Assembly: GCF_029029525.1 (NCBI RefSeq)
Contig: NZ_JAKJSC010000003.1
Span: 1 to 64,000 of the forward strand
Direction: 5' to 3'
From: Labilibaculum sp. DW002
GTDB taxonomy: Bacteria > Bacteroidota > Bacteroidia > Bacteroidales > Marinifilaceae
Length of the DNA: 64,000 nt
How positions within the stretch are numbered: position 1 is the stretch's first letter; each line of letters starts with the position of its first letter. A program made the position numbers and the translations under genes. The notes below the pieces were generated by a model, which saw only the letters and a list, made by a program, of their open reading frames with translations, did no database searches and had not been told where the DNA came from. This document shows, in pieces, positions 45,458 through 54,687 of the stretch.

Positions 45458-46069
45458 ATGTCCTTATTTAAGAGATCGGTAGCACTAATTGTGTTGCTTC
45501 TTGTTTTAGATCAGATTGTTAAAATATGGATCAAAACCAATTTAATGCTATCGGAAGATATTCCGGTATTTGGCGATTGGTTTATCATTCACTTTATCGA
45601 GAATAATGGAATGGCATTCGGAATGGAACTGGAAGGCAAGTGGGGGAAGGTATTGCTTAGTCTTTTCAGAATCGTTGCTATTTGTGGTATAGGTTGGTAT
45701 TTGAATGATATTTGTAAAAAGAAAGCACCTAAGGGGCTAATTCTGTCAATAGGATTAATTTTTGCAGGAGCCATGGGGAATATTATTGACTCTGCTTTTT
45801 ACGGTATGATTTTTAACGATAGTTACTATCAGGTAGCGAGTTTTCTACCAGAAGGAGGAGGTTACTCTTCATTTCTTCATGGTAAGGTTGTAGATATGCT
45901 TTACTTCCCTTTAATAGATGGTAATTTCCCATCCTGGTTTCCTATCTGGGGAGGAGAACATTTTGTATTCTTCCGTCCTGTTTTTAATATTGCAGATTCA
46001 TATATTACAATAGGTGTTGCTTTAATCCTGTTGTTTCAAAGAAAATATTTTATAAAAGAACATGAATAA
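45458..46069 (+). CDS. lspA: Lipoprotein signal peptidase (signal peptidase II)
   Basis: 203 residues, four membrane helices. Catalytic-region motifs: LDQIVKIWIKTNL, ENNGMAFGM, GAMGNIIDSAFYG with the first catalytic Asp and KVVDMLYFPL / FNIADSYITIG with the second. The insert between them (about 115-150) is typical of Bacteroidota LspA. Cleaves prolipoprotein signals before the lipobox Cys; the window encodes many such lipoproteins. Confidence 0.95.
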   Translation: MSLFKRSVALIVLLLVLDQIVKIWIKTNLMLSEDIPVFGDWFIIHFIENNGMAFGMELEGKWGKVLLSLFRIVAICGIGWYLNDICKKKAPKGLILSIGLIFAGAMGNIIDSAFYGMIFNDSYYQVASFLPEGGGYSSFLHGKVVDMLYFPLIDGNFPSWFPIWGGEHFVFFRPVFNIADSYITIGVALILLFQRKYFIKEHE

Positions 46070-46070
46070 A

Positions 46071-46098
46071 AAAAGGCTCCTTTAAGGAGCCTTTTTTT
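46071..46098. terminator. Bidirectional terminator between lspA and the next gene
   Basis: AAAAGGCTCCTT / AAGGAGCCTTTT inverted repeat with A-run on the left and T-run on the right. It lies between convergent genes (lspA plus, membrane protein minus). Confidence 0.8.
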
Positions 46099-46483
46099 AT
46101 GATTTAGCCTGACTGGCTTTTCGTCTTCTTTGTGCTTTAAAATACAATATTTGGCTGCGTAAGCTCCATATACCTCCAGCAATTATTAAAAGGAAGATCC
46201 ATTGTTTGCGTCCCCATTCTGCATCGCCAAATAAGCCTTTCGATAGCATTACAAGCGACATTATCACCAGAAGTAAAGTAACTAGTGCTGCAACATGTCC
46301 TATGGCCGCATTTTCTTTTCTAATACCTGGTGTACAGAAATATAGAATAAGGCCAAAAAATGCAGGAATTAAAGCTGTAAACTGCCAATCTCCTACTTCT
46401 AAATATCTAGTTACAAAGCCAAATAATCCTGCAAGTAGCAGTACTATTGAATAAACTTTATTGATTTGATATGCTTCTTTCAT
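46097..46483 (-). CDS. Small multi-pass membrane protein
   Basis: 128 residues, four membrane segments (about 12-26, 34-50, 63-84 and 93-108), with a basic C-terminal tail RRRKASQAKS. Contains no family I recognise. Convergent with lspA. A conserved hypothetical type, cytoplasmic-membrane location. Confidence 0.65.
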   Translation of the reverse strand: MKEAYQINKVYSIVLLLAGLFGFVTRYLEVGDWQFTALIPAFFGLILYFCTPGIRKENAAIGHVAALVTLLLVIMSLVMLSKGLFGDAEWGRKQWIFLLIIAGGIWSLRSQILYFKAQRRRKASQAKS

Positions 46484-46578
46484 GAGTCTTATTTTTATTT
46501 AAATTAAATTTAAATACTAAAGTACAAAAACTCAAGAACTTTCAAAATAGCTTTCTAATTTAAGAAAGTATAAAGCAT

Positions 46579-46610
46579 AAGAAAGGCCGCCACTCCTGAC
46601 AGCCTTTCTT
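46579..46610 (-). terminator. Hairpin after the coiled-coil lipoprotein gene
   Basis: AAGAAAGGC / GCCTTTCTT stem, 14-base loop, about 30 bases downstream of the lipoprotein stop on the minus strand. The T-run is short. Confidence 0.55.
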
Positions 46611-46640
46611 GGACAACCTTAAAACTCAACCATGTATTGA

Positions 46641-47504
46641 TTATCTTACCGATACTACTAGGTATTTTGAAGACTTCCAGAATTCAACTGGATCTAGTAT
46701 AGTAATTCCTTCAACTGTTTCAACTCCCTCAACCTTATAAGAGCTACTTGGATGATTGGTTACTAAACTAATCTTCTTCCCGATAACAGGAATCGTAGTA
46801 GTTTTGGTGATATCAATCTTTTCAAATTCACTTGTATTAAAATCTTTACTAAGAACAGCAGTTGTTCCAATTCCGATGAATCCACCGTCTTTAGAAATTA
46901 CGTTCTTTTCTTTTAGTTCTTTACTAGTTCCAAATACATAGTAAGCTGTATTTAGATTGCTTGTTGTGTTCTCAATTTGTTTTGCTTTGTTTTCGTTTTC
47001 AGTATTCAAAGCCAACACAGTTCCGTTTAATTCAGTTACTTTTCCATTTAAGTTTTCTACTTCAATGTTTAGTTTTGCAACTTTATCATTAAGAACAACA
47101 ATTTCGCCTTCTTTTGTTTCCAATTCTGCTTTTAAACGATCAGTTAACTTGCGTAACTTAGAGTTTTGGTACCAGCTATTGTTTAATTTTTTATCTAGTT
47201 CTTCAATCTTTAGCTTATTTTGTTCTAGTAAGTTATTGATTGATGTTAAATCACTTGCAATTTTTTGTTTCTGAGATTGATTTGGATTCTCAGCGTTTAC
47301 TGCTATGATATTTTCTTTCTGCTTAATAATTTCAAGGTTTTCTTCAATTGTATTTAATGCACCAATAAAATCATTAATAGAAGAATCTTTTTCCTGAGCC
47401 ATTACAGTTAGTTGCTGATTTTGCTCTCTTAGTTGTTTTAATTCTTTTTGATTACACCCAACAAAGAAAGGAACGATCAACAATGCTATAATAATACGTT
47501 TCAT
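46641..47504 (-). CDS. Coiled-coil lipoprotein
   Basis: 287 residues. Signal with lipobox (IALLIVPFFVGC, Cys17). A long heptad coiled coil runs from about 20 to 175 (LKQLREQNQQLTVMAQEK, VVLNDKVAKLNIEVENLNGKV). The final 100 residues form a beta-rich domain with GTSKELKEKNVISKDGGFIGIG. This is a common Bacteroidota lipoprotein type of unknown role; the coil could span part of the periplasm. Divergent from the histidine kinase gene. Confidence 0.8.
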   Translation of the reverse strand: MKRIIIALLIVPFFVGCNQKELKQLREQNQQLTVMAQEKDSSINDFIGALNTIEENLEIIKQKENIIAVNAENPNQSQKQKIASDLTSINNLLEQNKLKIEELDKKLNNSWYQNSKLRKLTDRLKAELETKEGEIVVLNDKVAKLNIEVENLNGKVTELNGTVLALNTENENKAKQIENTTSNLNTAYYVFGTSKELKEKNVISKDGGFIGIGTTAVLSKDFNTSEFEKIDITKTTTIPVIGKKISLVTNHPSSSYKVEGVETVEGITILDPVEFWKSSKYLVVSVR

Positions 47505-47848
47505 AAATTAGTTTTTAGAGATTAGGTTTCGTTACTTGTTTCCAATACATATGTGAATATCATGCCAAAAGTTTCTGATCAGTTAATTTATTGGATTTAC
47601 TTTCGCAAAGTGCAGCTAATCAGGATGAAATGTAGAGCTTATTTTGTGCTCTAAAAAGAGGTGAGATTTAAGTCCCCAATTTGCATGGGGAATAATTCCC
47701 CAGTTTTTGGGTATATAATCCCCAGAAATAGTTAGCAGACTGCGAATAGCATATAGAAAATTTAAGAAATACGACTAAAAAAATTCTTCTTAACTTTACA
47801 AGTAGTGATTCAGTTTCTACACAAAAGATTCAAATTCTAGATAAGCGA
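47505..47848. other. Intergenic region with CCCC/GGGG motif cluster
   Basis: 344 bases between a divergent lipoprotein gene and the histidine kinase gene. It carries three CCCCA motifs (47673, 47697, 47720) at 23-24 base spacing, and the perfect 17-base palindrome TGGGGAATAATTCCCCA (47686-47702). Confidence 0.55.
47672..47724. promoter_or_regulatory. Possible operator: triple CCCCA repeat with palindrome
   Basis: AGTCCCCAAT, AATTCCCCAG and TAATCCCCAG are direct repeats spaced about two helical turns, overlapping the TGGGGAATAATTCCCCA palindrome. They lie 125-177 bases before the histidine kinase start. Such an arrangement suits a dimeric activator or repressor; the sigma-54 activator encoded next door is one candidate, not shown. 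Confidence 0.4.
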
Positions 47849-50401
47849 ATGGTCTCAGAGAAAAAAAGCAATATTAAGATTAAGGTGATACTTGGATATA
47901 TTTTCGTTTTTATAGCGATTTTATCCTCACTCTTTATTGCTTACGGAAGCTATAATAAGCTTCTCGATTCGGTGATTTCACTTTCGAAGCCAGACGCTGA
48001 AATGACCAGAATGAATCGTGTGCTTACCAACCTATCGGAAGCGGAGAACAAAATTAGGATCTATTCTTTAACCAAAAAGGAAAGATACCTAGCGCATTAT
48101 GCTGAAAATATTTTAAACATACAGTCTGACCTTGATTCCTTAAGAGCATATAGTCCGGATAGTAGTAAATCGATCTTTTTAATTGATTCAATGAACTTTT
48201 TATTAGAGGAACGTGCTGATAAGTTAGAGCGGTTTGTTTGGTTAAAAAGGTCGAAAGAGAAAGAGAAATTATCTGAAAAAGCAATGAAACAATTAAGTGA
48301 AGTTTCGGATGCCACAAAGACAAAAATTAAAACGACTACGACCACAACAACCATTTTAGACACTGTTGTAAGGGCTGTAGAAATGCAGAAAAATGAACAG
48401 GAGAAGAAGAAAAGCTTCTTGGCAAAGTTATTTTCTAAAAAGGAAGATGAAAAAGTAGATTCTTCAGAGACGGTAATTCAAAGAACAAAGGTTACTGTTG
48501 ATACGACCTATTTGCCACAGGCAGATAGTTTATTGAGAAGTTTGGAAACCATGTTGCAAACTGCACAGGCAAAAGAACAATTGAATAGAGAGATTGTGTC
48601 TCGAGAAGAGTTGAGATTATTAGAGGAGAACACGATAATTTGGGATAAAATAAAACTCTTGCTTCGACAATTGGAAACGGAGCGTTTGGAGCAATTAGCT
48701 ATTGATACAAGTCTTGCAAAGAGAGCTGCAAATGATTCTATTTTCATGATCTCTGTTATTATTATCGTGGGATTCGTTCTCGGAATATTGTTTATCATCT
48801 TCATTTTAACAGATATCACGAAAAGTAATTTTTACCGTTCTGAGTTGGTTGTAGCTAAGGGAAAAGCTGAGAAATTGGCGAAGGTGAAAGAGGATTTCTT
48901 AGCGATAATGAGTCATGAAATACGAACGCCTTTAAATGCAATTATTGGTTTTACGAATCAATTGAATAAAACCCAACTAGAAGAAAAGCAAAAAGGATTT
49001 GTTAGAGTTCTTAAGAATTCTTCGAAGCATTTGTTGGGATTAGTGAATGAGATTCTTGATTTATCTAAAATTGAAGCTGGGAAATTGCACATTGAAAACA
49101 TCCCATTTCGTCCTCATACTTTGATTTTTGATGTTTATGATGTTTTAAATGTGAGTGCAGAAAATCGCAAATTCAATTTCAATTGGGAATATATTGGCGA
49201 CCCTAAAATTAATTTAGATAGCGACCCTTTTCGAATCAAACAGATTCTTTTAAACCTAGGTAGCAATGCCATAAAGTTTACCAACGAAGGAGAGGTGACG
49301 ATAAAGGCCTCGGTTATTCCTAGTGATAATTATTCCATTTTTGAAGTGAAAGTTATTGATACCGGAATAGGGATTGATGAAAGTAAATTAGAAACTATTT
49401 TCGAAGATTTTTCTCAGGCAGATTCCTTCTCGGCCAGAAAATATGGAGGAACGGGTTTGGGTCTTGCCATTAGTAGAAGACTAGCCAGATTACTTGGTGG
49501 CGATTTGTTTGTAGAGAGTGAGTTGGAAAAAGGTTCCTGTTTTACTTTACGCATACCTCTTTTGGAATCAAAGGAGGAAACTATTGATTCTAAAGGTGTA
49601 AAGGAGATTCAAATTCCAGAAGCACTTAAAGCAAAAAGATTTTTAGTTGCTGATGATGATCCGTACAGTTTGTTATTGCTGAAAACGATTTTTGGAGGTT
49701 GGGGTTTGGAAGCCGATTTTGTTGAAGATGGCTTAAAAGCTTTTGATTTAGTTCGAGAAAAGAACTATGATCTGATTCTTACAGATATTCATATGCCAGA
49801 AATGGGAGGGATTGAGTTGTGTCGACAGATTCGAAAATTAACTCAAACTCAAAAAGCTGAGATTCCAATTGTGGCTTTAACTGCAAATGTAAGGGAGTCT
49901 GATTTGCAAGAGTACTTGCATTCAGGAATGACAGAATGTTTGGTTAAACCATTCGATGAGGCCAAACTTATTAAAATGCTTTTGGACTTATTTGAGCATA
50001 AGGTAGATGATGAATTGCTTGAACTTCAGCTTGCTGATGCTGTTCTTGAAGAGAGTTTATTTGATTTAAGCCAAATAAGGCAGTTTACAACCGATCAGGA
50101 ATTAATAAATCAAATACTACAGCAATTTATTTTATCGGCGAATGAGAATGTCGCTTTACTGAAGGATGGATTGCAAAAAAAGGATTACTTAGGGATTGGC
50201 GAAATATCACATAAGATGCTAAGCTCATTTAACCAATTAAGGGTGATTGATGTGGTGCCTTTATTGACGGAATTGGAAGAATTACTGCATAAAAAGGAAA
50301 ATGCAAATCCTCAATTTGATGATATTAGTGATTTAATAAAGGAGGTAGAAATCAATACAGAAATTGTGATTTCTAGCATTCAGGAAGAGATATCGGTTTA
50401 G
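47849..50401 (+). CDS. Hybrid sensor histidine kinase
   Basis: 850 residues. Membrane helix near 14-36, a large periplasmic sensor (about 37-305) with coiled and basic stretches and no named sensor motif, then a second helix (about 306-326, ISVIIIVGFVLGILFIIFILT). Kinase core: HisKA with His356 in MSHEIRTPLNAIIGF, HATPase_c with NLGSNAIKF, DTGIGID and GTGLGLAI. A receiver domain with Asp646 (LTDIHMPEMGG) and a C-terminal HPt with His788 (EISHKML) follow. This is a phosphorelay within one protein; signal unknown. It is convergent with, and 6 bases from, the sigma-54 activator gene. Confidence 0.93.
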   Translation: MVSEKKSNIKIKVILGYIFVFIAILSSLFIAYGSYNKLLDSVISLSKPDAEMTRMNRVLTNLSEAENKIRIYSLTKKERYLAHYAENILNIQSDLDSLRAYSPDSSKSIFLIDSMNFLLEERADKLERFVWLKRSKEKEKLSEKAMKQLSEVSDATKTKIKTTTTTTTILDTVVRAVEMQKNEQEKKKSFLAKLFSKKEDEKVDSSETVIQRTKVTVDTTYLPQADSLLRSLETMLQTAQAKEQLNREIVSREELRLLEENTIIWDKIKLLLRQLETERLEQLAIDTSLAKRAANDSIFMISVIIIVGFVLGILFIIFILTDITKSNFYRSELVVAKGKAEKLAKVKEDFLAIMSHEIRTPLNAIIGFTNQLNKTQLEEKQKGFVRVLKNSSKHLLGLVNEILDLSKIEAGKLHIENIPFRPHTLIFDVYDVLNVSAENRKFNFNWEYIGDPKINLDSDPFRIKQILLNLGSNAIKFTNEGEVTIKASVIPSDNYSIFEVKVIDTGIGIDESKLETIFEDFSQADSFSARKYGGTGLGLAISRRLARLLGGDLFVESELEKGSCFTLRIPLLESKEETIDSKGVKEIQIPEALKAKRFLVADDDPYSLLLLKTIFGGWGLEADFVEDGLKAFDLVREKNYDLILTDIHMPEMGGIELCRQIRKLTQTQKAEIPIVALTANVRESDLQEYLHSGMTECLVKPFDEAKLIKMLLDLFEHKVDDELLELQLADAVLEESLFDLSQIRQFTTDQELINQILQQFILSANENVALLKDGLQKKDYLGIGEISHKMLSSFNQLRVIDVVPLLTELEELLHKKENANPQFDDISDLIKEVEINTEIVISSIQEEISV

Positions 50402-50407
50402 AAAAAT

Positions 50408-51760
50408 TTAGATTTCAATTCCGTATTGCTTTATCTTATTGTACAAGGTTTTTCTATCGATATTGAGCATTCTAGCCGCTTTCGATTTATTGTAATTTAC
50501 TTTTCTAAGGGTAGATATGATCAATTCTTTTTCATTTGCAGCCTGAATTAGCTTAAGGTTCGAACCTTCAACAATAATGTTAGATGCTGCACTATCTTTA
50601 AGAATTTCGTTTGGCAAACTAATTAATTCAACTTCCTCTCCAGGACTAAGTAGAACAGATCTTCGCACGACATTGCGCATTTCTCTTAAATTACCCGGCC
50701 ATGAGTAAGATTTGAACTTCTCTAAAACCTCGGCGCTAAAGCCAGAGATTTCTTTATTTAGTTCATGATTCGATAAGTCTAGGAAATATTTAGCAAACAA
50801 TTCAATGTCTGCATTTCGATCTCGTAGAGCAGGAACAGTAATTTTAAATTCATTTAATCGGTGATACAGATCTTCTCTAAAATCACCTTTATTTACTGAT
50901 ACAGAAAGATCTTCATTGGTTGCAACGACAATTCGAACATCTACATCAATATCTTTATTGCTCCCTATACGTCTTACTTTTCGTTCTTGCAAAGCTCTTA
51001 ATAGCTTAATTTGAATCTCGTAAGATAGATTTCCAATTTCATCAAGAAATAGAGTTCCACCTTGAGCGGCTTCAAATTGTCCTTCTTTATCGTTAATTGC
51101 TCCTGTAAAAGATCCTTTTATATGACCAAAAAGTTCACTTCCAGCTAAATCGTTCGATAAGGCACCGCAATCTACAGCAACAAATGCTTTTTTCTTTCTT
51201 TTGCTATCGTGATGAATTCTACGTGCTGCAATTTCTTTCCCAGTACCACTTTCCCCTTCAATAATAACCGACATATCAGTAGGAGCAACCAGTTTAATGT
51301 ATTGATCTATTTGAAGAGAATTCGAACTGTTTCCTCGAACAAATTCAATCTCATCTTTTTTCTTTTTTTCTTTTGTCTTTTTTGAACTCTTTGGCTCTTC
51401 TGATTTTTCTAAGGCTGAATTAATAAGCAATAGAATTTCATCAGGATTTAATGGTTTGGTTACGTATTCGTAAGCGCCCATTTTAATTGCATTCACTGCC
51501 GTTCTTATATCAGCATAAGAAGTCATGATAATGACCGGTACATGAGGATGCATGGCCTTTATTTTCTGTAGAAGTTCCAATCCATCAAAATCAGGAAGAC
51601 GAAAATCACTTAGAACAAGATCAAATTGAATGTTCTCCAATCTTTTTAAGGCTTCTCCTGCAGAAAATACAGTATCAGCATCAAAACCTTTACGCTTAAG
51701 TAAACCTTGAAGCATCAGGCATATTGTTGGATCATCATCAATTATTAAAATCTTCTTCAT
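50408..51760 (-). CDS. Sigma-54-dependent response regulator (NtrC family)
   Basis: 450 residues. Receiver domain with phospho-acceptor Asp52 (VLSDFRLPDFDG), charged linker (KEKKKKDEIEF), AAA+ domain with Walker A GESGTGKE, the GSFTGA sigma-54 loop (a variant of GAFTGA with Ser in place of Ala), Walker B TLFLDEIGNL, and a C-terminal Fis HTH (NKSKAARMLNIDRKTLYNKI). It activates sigma-54 promoters when phosphorylated. Ends 6 bases from the convergent hybrid kinase gene, its likely partner. Confidence 0.93.
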   Translation of the reverse strand: MKKILIIDDDPTICLMLQGLLKRKGFDADTVFSAGEALKRLENIQFDLVLSDFRLPDFDGLELLQKIKAMHPHVPVIIMTSYADIRTAVNAIKMGAYEYVTKPLNPDEILLLINSALEKSEEPKSSKKTKEKKKKDEIEFVRGNSSNSLQIDQYIKLVAPTDMSVIIEGESGTGKEIAARRIHHDSKRKKKAFVAVDCGALSNDLAGSELFGHIKGSFTGAINDKEGQFEAAQGGTLFLDEIGNLSYEIQIKLLRALQERKVRRIGSNKDIDVDVRIVVATNEDLSVSVNKGDFREDLYHRLNEFKITVPALRDRNADIELFAKYFLDLSNHELNKEISGFSAEVLEKFKSYSWPGNLREMRNVVRRSVLLSPGEEVELISLPNEILKDSAASNIIVEGSNLKLIQAANEKELIISTLRKVNYNKSKAARMLNIDRKTLYNKIKQYGIEI

Positions 51761-51929
51761 TCGGCAAGTAATCTTGGTTAATACATTTTAAAGAGATGCA
51801 ATAAAGAAATTTTCTTCCTTTATCTGCTTCAATCAAAATTACATAAAAAGAGTGGAGGAATGAAATGAGTCGGCTTAATTTATGATTTATTAAGATATTT
51901 CTGATATTTAACTGTATAACAATAAAATA

Positions 51930-51959
51930 AGGCCAGATTCTAAGGAAAGAATCTGGCCT
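51930..51959. terminator. Bidirectional terminator between the response regulator and rnr
   Basis: Perfect stem AGGCCAGATTCT / AGAATCTGGCCT with T-rich flanks on both strands, in the gap between response regulator upstream and the rnr stop. Confidence 0.85.
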
Positions 51960-51987
51960 GTTTTATTTTTTGAGCTTTTTAAGTTTA

Positions 51988-54150
51988 TTATTTTGGATCT
52001 GAATCAGCTAAAACAAAATCCAGTTGCTTAGCAGCCAAGTTTGCTTTTGTAACAAGTATCTTCACCTCATCGCCTAATTGGTATATTTTTCTGTGATGAC
52101 GACCAACAATACAGTAGTTCTCTTCGTCAAACTCATAATAATCATCCTCCAGCTCACGAATAGAAACCATTCCCTCACACTTGTTGTCATTCAGTTCTAC
52201 GTAGAATCCCCATTCAGTAACGCCCGAAATGGTTCCTTCAAATTCCTCACCCACATTGTCGATCATAAACTCAACTTGCTTGTACTTGATTGAGGAACGT
52301 TCTGCCTGAGCAGCACGTTGCTCCATATCACTACAATGCTTACACTGCGATTCGGTTTTATCCAAATTAGCCGATTTTCCACCATTTTCATACTGGTTCA
52401 ACAAACGATGAATCATCATATCCGGATAACGACGAATTGGTGATGTAAAGTGTGAATAGTAATCGAAATGCAAACCATAGTGGCCTACATTATTGGTCGT
52501 ATATTCAGCTTTTGCCATTGATCGTATCGCCAATGTCTCAACCAAATTCTGAATGTTCTCACCTTTCACATCATGTAATAATGTGTTTAAGGATGTTGAT
52601 ATTGCACTTGCATTGGTTGTTTTAAGACTATAGCCAAACTTGTGAATAAAGTTATTGAAGGTTTCCAGCTTTTGTGTATTGGGTTGATCGTGTGTTCTGT
52701 AAACAAAAGTTTTAGCTGTTTTCCCTTTTGGTACCCGACCAACTGACTCAGCCACTTTTTTATTTGCCAAAAGCATAAATTCTTCAATCAACTTATTCGA
52801 ATCTTTCGACTCTTTAAAGTAAACACTAAGCGGTTTTCCGTTTTCATCGATATCGAATTTCACTTCATATCGGTCAAAATCAATAGCACCTTGCTTAAAT
52901 CGTCGTGCTCTTAGCTTTTTAGCTATTTTATCGAGGCAAAGAATCTCTTCCTCATAATCCCCCTCGCCTGTTTCAATTACATTTTGAGCTTCTTCATAGG
53001 TAAAACGACGATCAGAACAAATTACCGTTCTACCAATCCAGGTTTTACTGATATCACCATTCTCATCCATCTCAAACACCGCCGAGTAAGTCAATTTCTC
53101 TTCATTAGGACGCAATGAGCACAAGCCATTCGATAAACGCTCTGGTAACATCGGTACAACTCGATCAACCAAATAAACTGAAGTTGCACGCTCGCAGGCT
53201 TCTTGCTCAATAATGCTTCCCGGACGCACATAATGCGTTACATCGGCAATATGAACACCAACTTCCCAATTGCCATCCTCTAATTTTCGAAGCGATAAAG
53301 CATCATCAAAGTCCTTTGCATCAGCCGGGTCAATTGTAAAAGTCGTGATATCTCTAAAGTCACGTCGTTTAGCAATCTCTTCTTTAGTGATCTCATCAGA
53401 GATTTCTTCTGCCGCTTCGTTCACATGCTCCGGAAACTTATATGGCAAATCGAACTCTGCAAGAATCGAATGCATCTCGGTATCGTTGTCACCTGATTTC
53501 CCTAATACATCCGTTATTCGCCCTATAGGATTCTTCGCTTTCTTAGGCCATTCTGTCATCTGAGCAATAGCTTTATCGCCATCTACCGCTCCATTTAGTT
53601 GTGACAAAGGAATAAAAATATCGTGAGGCATATTTCTTCCAAGAGGAATTAAAAAAGCAAAGTTTTTTGAGGTTTGAACAACTCCAACAAAACTGGTTTT
53701 CTTCCTTTTAATAATTTCGACAACTTCTCCCTCAGGCTGTTTGCTTTTTTTACGTGCGTATAAGTAGACAGTAACTGTATCGCCATGCAATGCACGATTA
53801 AGGTTTGCTTGTGATACAAAAACGTCTTCTTCAATATCGTCTGATACAATAAATGCTGCACCACGAGCTGTCATATCAACAGTTCCCGTAATGTTGCCCA
53901 TTCTCGATTTTAGCTTGAATTTTCCTGTTGAAATTTCAGTCAGTGCATCCAAGTCAACTAAATCGTATAGAATACCAACAATTAATTGTTTTGTTCCCAT
54001 GTCTTTAATTTCTAAAGCACTGGAAATCTGTTTGTAATTGAATGTTTTTGTTGGGTTGTTTGAAAAAATACCATCAATAAGTTTTGATAAACTTTTGCGG
54101 TTATATCTTGGGCTTTCTTTTTTATTTTTTTTCTTAATTTTTTTTGCCAT
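51988..54150 (-). CDS. rnr: Ribonuclease R
   Basis: 720 residues. N-terminal basic KKIKKKNKKE and winged-helix/OB1 cold-shock-like domains, central RNB catalytic domain with the DPADAKDFDDALS motif (four catalytic Asp), later DQPNTQKL and GHYGLHFDYYSHFTSPIRRYPDM, and a C-terminal S1 domain (EFEGTISGVTEWGFYVEL). Degrades structured RNA 3' to 5' and takes part in mRNA and rRNA turnover. Monocistronic, divergent from cysS. Confidence 0.96.
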   Translation of the reverse strand: MAKKIKKKNKKESPRYNRKSLSKLIDGIFSNNPTKTFNYKQISSALEIKDMGTKQLIVGILYDLVDLDALTEISTGKFKLKSRMGNITGTVDMTARGAAFIVSDDIEEDVFVSQANLNRALHGDTVTVYLYARKKSKQPEGEVVEIIKRKKTSFVGVVQTSKNFAFLIPLGRNMPHDIFIPLSQLNGAVDGDKAIAQMTEWPKKAKNPIGRITDVLGKSGDNDTEMHSILAEFDLPYKFPEHVNEAAEEISDEITKEEIAKRRDFRDITTFTIDPADAKDFDDALSLRKLEDGNWEVGVHIADVTHYVRPGSIIEQEACERATSVYLVDRVVPMLPERLSNGLCSLRPNEEKLTYSAVFEMDENGDISKTWIGRTVICSDRRFTYEEAQNVIETGEGDYEEEILCLDKIAKKLRARRFKQGAIDFDRYEVKFDIDENGKPLSVYFKESKDSNKLIEEFMLLANKKVAESVGRVPKGKTAKTFVYRTHDQPNTQKLETFNNFIHKFGYSLKTTNASAISTSLNTLLHDVKGENIQNLVETLAIRSMAKAEYTTNNVGHYGLHFDYYSHFTSPIRRYPDMMIHRLLNQYENGGKSANLDKTESQCKHCSDMEQRAAQAERSSIKYKQVEFMIDNVGEEFEGTISGVTEWGFYVELNDNKCEGMVSIRELEDDYYEFDEENYCIVGRHHRKIYQLGDEVKILVTKANLAAKQLDFVLADSDPK

Positions 54151-54687
54151 TTCTTAATTTTTGTAATGCTTCAATAGATTTGATCTGGTGAGCAGTTATT
54201 GATTTAATGTAAGAATAAAAATCCTATTCTGAGATGTTAATTCTGTGAATTTTATCTTAAGATTTATCTTACTTGCAGCTTTTTCTGCATTAATTTTATC
54301 CAATTAAATCAAATTCTATTTACTGTTTTTAGTTTTCCTCTGTTGAATTTCCAGTTTTTTCTTTAGGAGAAGTTGTAAGATTTTCAGCCTTTTTGCTGAT
54401 GGGAAATCTCATTATCAGAGATGTTGGATAGAATAATTAATAGGACAAAGATAGGTGAAGGAATCTATATTGACAATAAAAAGCGAATATTATGACAAAA
54501 TATAATGAAAAAGGAGTGTTTGTACCTCCTTATTTTCGAATCGAAAAGGAACTGTAAAGGCTGAAATTAGTTTCCTAAATGACCGCTATCAGTCAGATTT
54601 CTAAACTTATTAGCATGTTTAGACAGTTGGAGCAATATTTTTTTATAATTTTACAGACCCAAAAGAATATCGACATATATTAAAGTT
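54151..54687. other. Intergenic region between rnr and cysS
   Basis: 537 bases, AT-rich. It must hold both divergent promoters. A short AAGGAG...CTCCTT inverted repeat (54511-54531) is the only structure I see. No credible open frame. Confidence 0.5.

Noticed and set aside
47686-47702. Terminator for the coiled-coil lipoprotein or kinase gene
   Set aside because: It lies upstream of both divergent genes and has no T-run.
48054-48363. Minus-strand frames within the histidine kinase gene
   Set aside because: They mirror the Lys/Thr-rich linker of the kinase and have no family features.
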